A stretch of DNA of 64,000 nucleotides from Hyphomicrobiales bacterium (GTDB taxonomy: Bacteria > Pseudomonadota > Alphaproteobacteria > Rhizobiales > Rhizobiaceae). The notes below the pieces were generated by a model. It was not told the DNA's origin and did no database searches. It saw only the letters and a program-made list of their open reading frames with translations. The position numbers and the translations under genes were made by a program. The stretch lies in contig UBMI01000005.1 of the NCBI GenBank assembly GCA_900466475.1, positions 62,001 through 126,000 of the forward strand, given 5' to 3'. Positions 59,444 to 64,000 of the stretch are shown here, piece by piece (the stretch's first letter is position 1; each line of letters begins with the position of its first letter).

Positions 59444-61903
59444 TCAGGTATTCTCGACGATCACGAGGAGATGGTGCCCCGTCAGATTGATCGTCATTTC
59501 GTAATGTTGATCCTTGTCCATATCGACTTCGATGAAGGTGCGGCTCATGTCATCCGTTCCCTCATGACGTACACGTATCGGCAGGGGCTCGGAGTCGGCC
59601 TTCTCGCCGTAAATATCCTCGAAGCGATCCTCCAGCCCGTCCATGACCTCCTCGAAGATCTTGTACTTGGACACGTCGATACGGTCCCCGACCATGAAGT
59701 CCAGAATCTGATGGACGACCTCGGCACTTTGGCTTGCAGGAACGCTGAACTCGAACGTGTCGCTGCCCGCCCCGCCCTCGACGACAATAGCCACCGGTCC
59801 GGCCCGGACGACGTCATCGCCCGAACCACCGATAATTTTTTCAAATCCCTCGATGCTGTCATGACCGACATCGAAACCGGTGGCCTTGCCGGTCGTCAGG
59901 TCGATAATCACGCCGTGGGCGGCCTGGGAATAGTCGATCGTGTCGAAACCGTCCTCACCCCGGAAGTCGTCATCCGCCGCATCGGCAGCCGCGGCGACCG
60001 TGTCATCGCCCTTGCCGGCGAGGAAACAATCGGCATCGTCGCCGTCGCGCAGGAGGTCGTCACCTTCGCCGGTGCTGATGATCTCGAAGTTGCTAATTCC
60101 ATCGGTGCCGATCTCCTGACCGGATGCGCTACCAGCAGCGAGATCAACGACGACGGACATGAGTGCGGCTGAGTAATCGAGCGTGTCCGTTCCGCTTCCG
60201 CCATCGTAGCTATCTGCCACGCAATCGAGGTCGCCTGTGACGACATCATCGCCATCGCCGCCGTTGACGACATCCGAAGCGCCTCCGCCGCTCAGATGGT
60301 CATTGCCGCCGTTGCCATGAATTTCTTCGGCCCCGGCACTGCCAGTAACCATGTCATCGTTTGCGCCAGCGCGTACGATTTCGAAGTTCGAAATCGAGTC
60401 GGTGCCGATCTCGGCTCCGGAAGCGATGCCATCTGCCAGATTGATCTCGGCTACCTCCACAAGCGCAGAATAATCGAGGCTGTCGGTCCCGGCTCCGCCG
60501 TCGTAAGTATCGTTCACCCGGTCGGCATCACCGGCAACCGTGTCGTTGCCATCCTCGCCGTTGACCGTGTCCTCGCCGCTGCCGCCGCGCAGCACATCGT
60601 TGCCGGTGCCGCCGGCTAGGCTGTCGTTTCCATCTCCCCCCTCGAGAACGTCGTTGCCGTCATCGCCTTTCAAAGCGTCATTGCCGGCGCCGCCGTGCAG
60701 GATGTCGCCATCGGCACCGCCACTCAGCAGATCGTCGCCGGCGTCTCCGAAGATACTGTCGCGACCCTCCTCGCCATACAGGCGGTCATTGCCGGCGCCT
60801 CCGAAGATGTGGTCGTCGCCGAGACCGGCGAGAACGATGTCATTGCCTCTGCCCGCAAAGATCGTATCGTCTCCGCTGCCGCCAACGATATTGTCGTTTC
60901 CATCGCCGGCATCCACGGTATCGCTTCCGTCTCTGGCGTCGATATTGTCATCGCCGGCCAATCCGTCGATATCATCGATGCAACTGGTACCGACCAGCAG
61001 GTCGTCTCCGTCAGTGCCGGTTATTGGTGCAGTCTCGACGACGGAGAAATGGGCAGTCTGCTGCACCGAGGCGGTGCCGTCGGTAATCTGGTAGTGGATG
61101 GTCACGGGACCAAGCCCTTCGGCCTGATAAGACCATCCACCGTCTGCCTGCACCAGCTTGCCGGATGAGACTTTGATGTCCTTGACCGACAGTGCGTCCC
61201 CATCGGGGTCCGATGTGCCGCGCAAAAAATCGGCCAAGCCGATCAAGGCAATCGTGCAGCCGGAAACATCGGCGAGTGTCACCGGGTTGCCGACCCGTGG
61301 CGCACGGTTGTGTGCCTTCTCCTGCTGAACCGGCTTGTCCTCTTTCGCCTGCGGTGTCGCTGAAGCGGCTCCGTCGGAACCTGTCCAGGCCTGATCCTTG
61401 GACATGCGCACCGGAACGATCGATGCTGGCTTGGCGACGGTCCAGGCATTATCGTTGGATGCGTGGAAGGAAACGGAGATCCCGCCTGACGTTTTCAGGA
61501 GAGCAAGGCTCGGCAGGTTCAGCCTGCCGAATTCGATCGGCGGCGAGTCCGATTGCAGGTAGCTCACAGCGTTCTTGTGGTTGGACAGATGCACTCCTCC
61601 CGCCTTTCTTGGAGGCGGTGCCGCTTCCTCCTCGATCGCTGTTCCTGCCAAGGAGCCAGCGGTGGCGGGATCGGTCGCAGGCAGGCCCTCGTCGGCATCC
61701 GTGGACGGGCGCTGAGCCGTCTCTCCTGCCGGCAGACCTTCGTGCTGCGCTGACAGCGCGCTCTTCAGATAGAGCGCGAATCCCGTGAGAAAGAGCGTCA
61801 GGAACATCGGCACTTTGCTGTTTTTGTCCTCATTCTTGAGAACATAGCGATCGTGCGCGTCGTGATCTTCCTTGACGGGTTTGGTTGCCTTGACCTCGAT
61901 CAT
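59444..61903 (-). CDS. RTX protein with N-terminal membrane segment and cadherin-like domain
   Basis: 819 residues. After a charged head comes a hydrophobic segment (VPMFLTLFLTGFALYLKSAL, about 32-51), then a Pro/Ala/Glu-rich linker, a cadherin-like fold (about 205-300: DPDGDALSVKDIKVSSGKL, VTIHYQITDGTASVQ) and many Ca2+-binding nonapeptides of the GGxGxDxLx type (about 300-470 and scattered to 690; examples GGAGNDRLYGEEGRD and GGDGNDSLAGG). The end (about 720-819) carries a non-RTX secretion-like region. It sits between the exporter ATPase (ATGA overlap) and the adaptor, so it is probably their substrate. An N-terminal membrane segment is odd for such a substrate and would hold it at the inner membrane. 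Confidence 0.85.
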   Translation of the reverse strand: MIEVKATKPVKEDHDAHDRYVLKNEDKNSKVPMFLTLFLTGFALYLKSALSAQHEGLPAGETAQRPSTDADEGLPATDPATAGSLAGTAIEEEAAPPPRKAGGVHLSNHKNAVSYLQSDSPPIEFGRLNLPSLALLKTSGGISVSFHASNDNAWTVAKPASIVPVRMSKDQAWTGSDGAASATPQAKEDKPVQQEKAHNRAPRVGNPVTLADVSGCTIALIGLADFLRGTSDPDGDALSVKDIKVSSGKLVQADGGWSYQAEGLGPVTIHYQITDGTASVQQTAHFSVVETAPITGTDGDDLLVGTSCIDDIDGLAGDDNIDARDGSDTVDAGDGNDNIVGGSGDDTIFAGRGNDIVLAGLGDDHIFGGAGNDRLYGEEGRDSIFGDAGDDLLSGGADGDILHGGAGNDALKGDDGNDVLEGGDGNDSLAGGTGNDVLRGGSGEDTVNGEDGNDTVAGDADRVNDTYDGGAGTDSLDYSALVEVAEINLADGIASGAEIGTDSISNFEIVRAGANDDMVTGSAGAEEIHGNGGNDHLSGGGASDVVNGGDGDDVVTGDLDCVADSYDGGSGTDTLDYSAALMSVVVDLAAGSASGQEIGTDGISNFEIISTGEGDDLLRDGDDADCFLAGKGDDTVAAAADAADDDFRGEDGFDTIDYSQAAHGVIIDLTTGKATGFDVGHDSIEGFEKIIGGSGDDVVRAGPVAIVVEGGAGSDTFEFSVPASQSAEVVHQILDFMVGDRIDVSKYKIFEEVMDGLEDRFEDIYGEKADSEPLPIRVRHEGTDDMSRTFIEVDMDKDQHYEMTINLTGHHLLVIVENT

Positions 61904-63663
61904 TCTGACATCCTCGCTGTCATACGCGAGCCGACCTGTGTTGCGGCCGCAGGTTTGCTGCCAGTGTCCGCAGCCGATGGTTTGAGGATGTCGTCCTTGG
62001 GTCCGAACGCTATCATCTTTCCATTCTGGATGACGGCAACCATATCAACGGCGGCGAGTGCGCTCGGCCGGTGAGCGATGACGATTGCGATGCCACCGCG
62101 GGCGCGCACTGCCCTGATCGTCTGGGTGAGTGCCATCTCGCCCTCGCCATCAAGGTTCGAATTGGGCTCATCCATGATGACGATGAAGGGATTGCGGTAG
62201 AGCGCCCTTGCAAGACCGATGCGCTGGCGCTGCCCGGCAGAAAGCGAGATGCCCTGAGGCCCGAGGGCTGTGCGGTAGCCATCGGGCATGCGCACGACCA
62301 TCTCATGAATACCCGTGGTTTGAGCGGCTTCGACGATCGCGCGCGGATCGACCTGCGGCTCCAGGCGCGAGATGTTTTCCTCGATCGTCGCGTCTAGGAG
62401 CGCCACATCCTGCGGCAGGTATCCGACGTGCTGGCCGAGATCCGCATCCGACCATTGCGTGAGTTCCGCATCGTCGAGCCTGACGCTGCCGCGAAGGGTC
62501 GGCCAGACACCGGTCAAGGCGCGTGCGAGCGTCGTCTTGCCGCCACCGCTTGGACCGATGATGCCGAGCGCCTGGCCTGCGGCGATCTCGAAGCTGACTT
62601 CACTGAGAAGGACCCTTCCCGAGCCAGGCGCAGCGACTGTTATCTTCTCGACCTTCAGCGAGTGGGCAGGCGCTGGCAGCGCCATCGGCGCAACTGTGCC
62701 CGAAAGCGCGATGACCGTCTCCTTCAGCCTGTTGAAGGCCGTACGGGCGGCGACAAAACCCTTCCAGTTGCCAATTGCGAGATCCACGGGCGCAAGCGCG
62801 CGTGCGGAGGCAACCGAAGCGGCGATGATTGCACCCGCCGACAGCTCTCCCTTGATCGTCAACCAGGCGCCGAGGCCAAGCACGGCAGACTGCAGGATCA
62901 TGCGAAGCACACGCGAAATCGCTCCGAAGGTACCGCTGATATCGTTGGTGCGGGTCTGCAGCTCGAGATGGTCCTGATTGGCGCGGTTGAAGCGATCGAC
63001 CGCGCGCCCTGCAAAGCCCATCGCCTTGAGGATATCGGCGTTGCGAGCATTGGAATCGGCAATGGCGTTGCGCTCTATCCCCGATTTATGCGTGGCGCTC
63101 GCCAAACGGCGCGTCATGAGTTCCGCCACGATCGTCAGTATCGAGAGGATGAACGCGCCGGCGAATGTGAGTGCTCCGAGATAGGGATGGAGCATGTAGA
63201 CGAAGATCAGATAGAGCGGCACCCATGGCAGGTCGAATAGGGCAACCGGGCCTTGACTGCCGAGGAAGGCACGAACCGTATCGACATCGCGTCCACGTTC
63301 CAGCGATTCAGCTGTCGAAAAGCCGAACCGCGGCATGTCGATCGCGACCTGATGCGCCATGGGAGCGATCCGACTGTCGAGCCGCGCACCCATGCGCACC
63401 AGAATTTGCGATCGGATGATGTCGAAGAATCCCTGGAACAGATAGAGGCCGATTGCCAGTGCCGAAAGTCCAAGGAGGGTTGGGACACTGCCGCTGGTCA
63501 GCGCACGGTCATAGATTTGCAGCATGTAGAAGGAACCGGTCAGCGCCAGAACGTTGATAACCCCTGACGTGATGACCAGGAACACCAATATGCCCCTTAA
63601 TCCATGGGTCAGTTTCCCGATCTGTTTGCGCTTGCTGCCGGTGAGCGGAGTTTTCGGACGCAT
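61900..63663 (-). CDS. Type I secretion ABC exporter (PrsD-like)
   Basis: 587 residues from ATG 63663; GTG 63675 is also possible. A six-helix membrane domain (VFLVITSGVINVLALTGSFYML first) is followed by an ATPase with Walker A GIIGPSGGGKTTLARAL, signature ISLSAGQRQRIGLARAL, Walker B FIVIMDEPNSNLD and the switch histidine in VIAHRPSAL. There is no N-terminal peptidase domain, as in PrtD/PrsD exporters of RTX proteins. It drives secretion with the HlyD-type adaptor. It lies between two RTX-type substrates. Confidence 0.92.
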   Translation of the reverse strand: MRPKTPLTGSKRKQIGKLTHGLRGILVFLVITSGVINVLALTGSFYMLQIYDRALTSGSVPTLLGLSALAIGLYLFQGFFDIIRSQILVRMGARLDSRIAPMAHQVAIDMPRFGFSTAESLERGRDVDTVRAFLGSQGPVALFDLPWVPLYLIFVYMLHPYLGALTFAGAFILSILTIVAELMTRRLASATHKSGIERNAIADSNARNADILKAMGFAGRAVDRFNRANQDHLELQTRTNDISGTFGAISRVLRMILQSAVLGLGAWLTIKGELSAGAIIAASVASARALAPVDLAIGNWKGFVAARTAFNRLKETVIALSGTVAPMALPAPAHSLKVEKITVAAPGSGRVLLSEVSFEIAAGQALGIIGPSGGGKTTLARALTGVWPTLRGSVRLDDAELTQWSDADLGQHVGYLPQDVALLDATIEENISRLEPQVDPRAIVEAAQTTGIHEMVVRMPDGYRTALGPQGISLSAGQRQRIGLARALYRNPFIVIMDEPNSNLDGEGEMALTQTIRAVRARGGIAIVIAHRPSALAAVDMVAVIQNGKMIAFGPKDDILKPSAADTGSKPAAATQVGSRMTARMSE

Positions 63664-63696
63664 ATCGTTCACCACTTCCTGCTTATATTGAGCTAA

Positions 63697-63725
63697 GCGG
63701 CGCGCCGGTCTGACCGGCGCGCCGC
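63697..63725. terminator. Strong 13-bp hairpin between substrate and exporter genes
   Basis: GCGGCGCGCCGGT (63697-63709) and ACCGGCGCGCCGC (63713-63725) are perfectly complementary around CTG. It lies between the substrate stop and the exporter start on the minus strand. No T tract follows, so it may weaken rather than end transcription, giving more substrate than exporter mRNA. Confidence 0.55.
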
Positions 63726-63735
63726 GTTTGGCGCA

Positions 63736-64000
63736 TTACAGATTGAAGTCCGAAGTGGTGAGGTTGTGGTTCCCCTTTACGCTGAGGCGAAGCTCGGCAC
63801 TGCTGTCGCCGTCAACGCTTGCCTGGACGACGGTGTAATCGCCATCGTCACGGGTCTCGTGGGTGACGATCAGTTGCGCAGCGCCGCTGAGGGTGGATCC
63901 TGCGACGAGCGTGAACGTCTGATTTCCGGAGACACCGTTGTTGGCGTCCGTGGCGCTGAGGTCGATCTTGTCTCCAGGCTGGAAGCCGATGATTGTATCG
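63736..64000 (-). CDS. RTX/serralysin-type secreted protein, C-terminal part (cut by window edge)
   Basis: The last 87 residues before the stop at 63736. DTIIGFQPGDKIDLSATDAN, then LSGAAQLIVTHETRDDGDYT and VDGDSSAELRLSVKGNHNLT, ending TSDFNL. This is the C-terminal pattern of peptidase M10 (serralysin) and similar RTX proteins: parallel beta-roll end, D-G-D strand and a short terminal hydrophobic motif read by the exporter. It lies directly upstream of the exporter gene and is its likely main substrate. The catalytic part, if any, is outside the window. Confidence 0.8.
   Translation of the reverse strand, partial: DTIIGFQPGDKIDLSATDANNGVSGNQTFTLVAGSTLSGAAQLIVTHETRDDGDYTVVQASVDGDSSAELRLSVKGNHNLTTSDFNL

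Noticed and set aside
59900..61000. Periodic DNA repeats that could suggest a CRISPR or tandem-repeat array
   Set aside because: The period is 27 bp (nine codons) and varies in sequence; it encodes RTX nonapeptides and has no spacer structure.
60540..61168. Plus-strand frames opposite the RTX gene, with repetitive Ser/Pro/Leu sequence
   Set aside because: They are by-products of the Ca2+-repeat codons on the other strand; the nonapeptide reading is unambiguous.
1..64000. Mobile elements, tRNA/rRNA genes, riboswitches
   Set aside because: No transposase, integrase, inverted-repeat-bounded element, cloverleaf sequence or known riboswitch core was recognised by reading; a covariance-model scan was not possible.

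Overview
The window reads as a chromosomal or large-replicon segment of an alphaproteobacterium of the Rhizobiaceae (Rhizobium/Agrobacterium/Ensifer group). The reasons are a RopA/Omp2b-type porin (54158-55201), DUF1236 proteins, FixJ-type regulators, Prs-like type I secretion, EcfG-like (GGAAC-N16/17-GTT) promoters and, most telling, a VirG/VirA-type two-component pair. I saw no tRNA, rRNA, insertion sequence, integrase or CRISPR array.

Region 1 (1-15.6 kb): a flavin monooxygenase fragment and a divergent MHS-type MFS transporter. Next is a minus-strand operon virG-like / di-haem peroxidase / virA-like whose genes overlap (GTGA, then 44 bp). After it come a GMC oxidoreductase, a GT29-like protein, a sodium:solute symporter, a cytochrome P460, a ketopantoate-reductase-like protein, a 2-hydroxyacid dehydrogenase, an alpha/beta hydrolase and a DUF3311 protein. 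A sequence fitting the Agrobacterium vir-box consensus lies 92 bp upstream of the virG-like start. Looser copies lie before the transporter, the dehydrogenase and the hydrolase. My inference is a phenolic/aromatic-sensing catabolic regulon built on VirA/VirG; no virB/virD/T-DNA functions are present here.

Region 2 (15.7-21.8 kb): small genes, two frameshifted genes (16034-16905 and 17637-18031), two receiver proteins and a convergent PAS histidine kinase.

Region 3 (21.9-39.2 kb): a five-gene branched-chain-amino-acid-type (HAAT) ABC importer, a divergent winged-helix/NTPase regulator, an acetoacetate-decarboxylase-family gene, a secreted hydrolase and a complete biotin-independent malonate decarboxylase operon mdcACDEGBFH. 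The kinase of region 2 and the decarboxylase-family gene share a 31-bp promoter element (29/31 identical).

Region 4 (39.4-48.7 kb): small exported or stress-type proteins (DUF1236, BON), several GGAC(T/C)-type dyads, a MOSC/flavin reductase/ferredoxin fusion, a catalase-like peroxidase with cytochrome b561, and a lipase.

Region 5 (48.8-57.9 kb): an OafA-type acyltransferase, a small cysteine-rich protein, a hemerythrin-like protein, two flavin-binding PNPOx-type proteins (one fused to GAF and a possible winged helix), the porin, a cupin, a PRC-barrel protein and a ChbG-type deacetylase.

Region 6 (58.1-64.0 kb): a type I secretion operon on the minus strand: a substrate with a serralysin-like C-terminus (cut by the window edge), ABC exporter, RTX protein with an N-terminal membrane segment, and HlyD-type adaptor.
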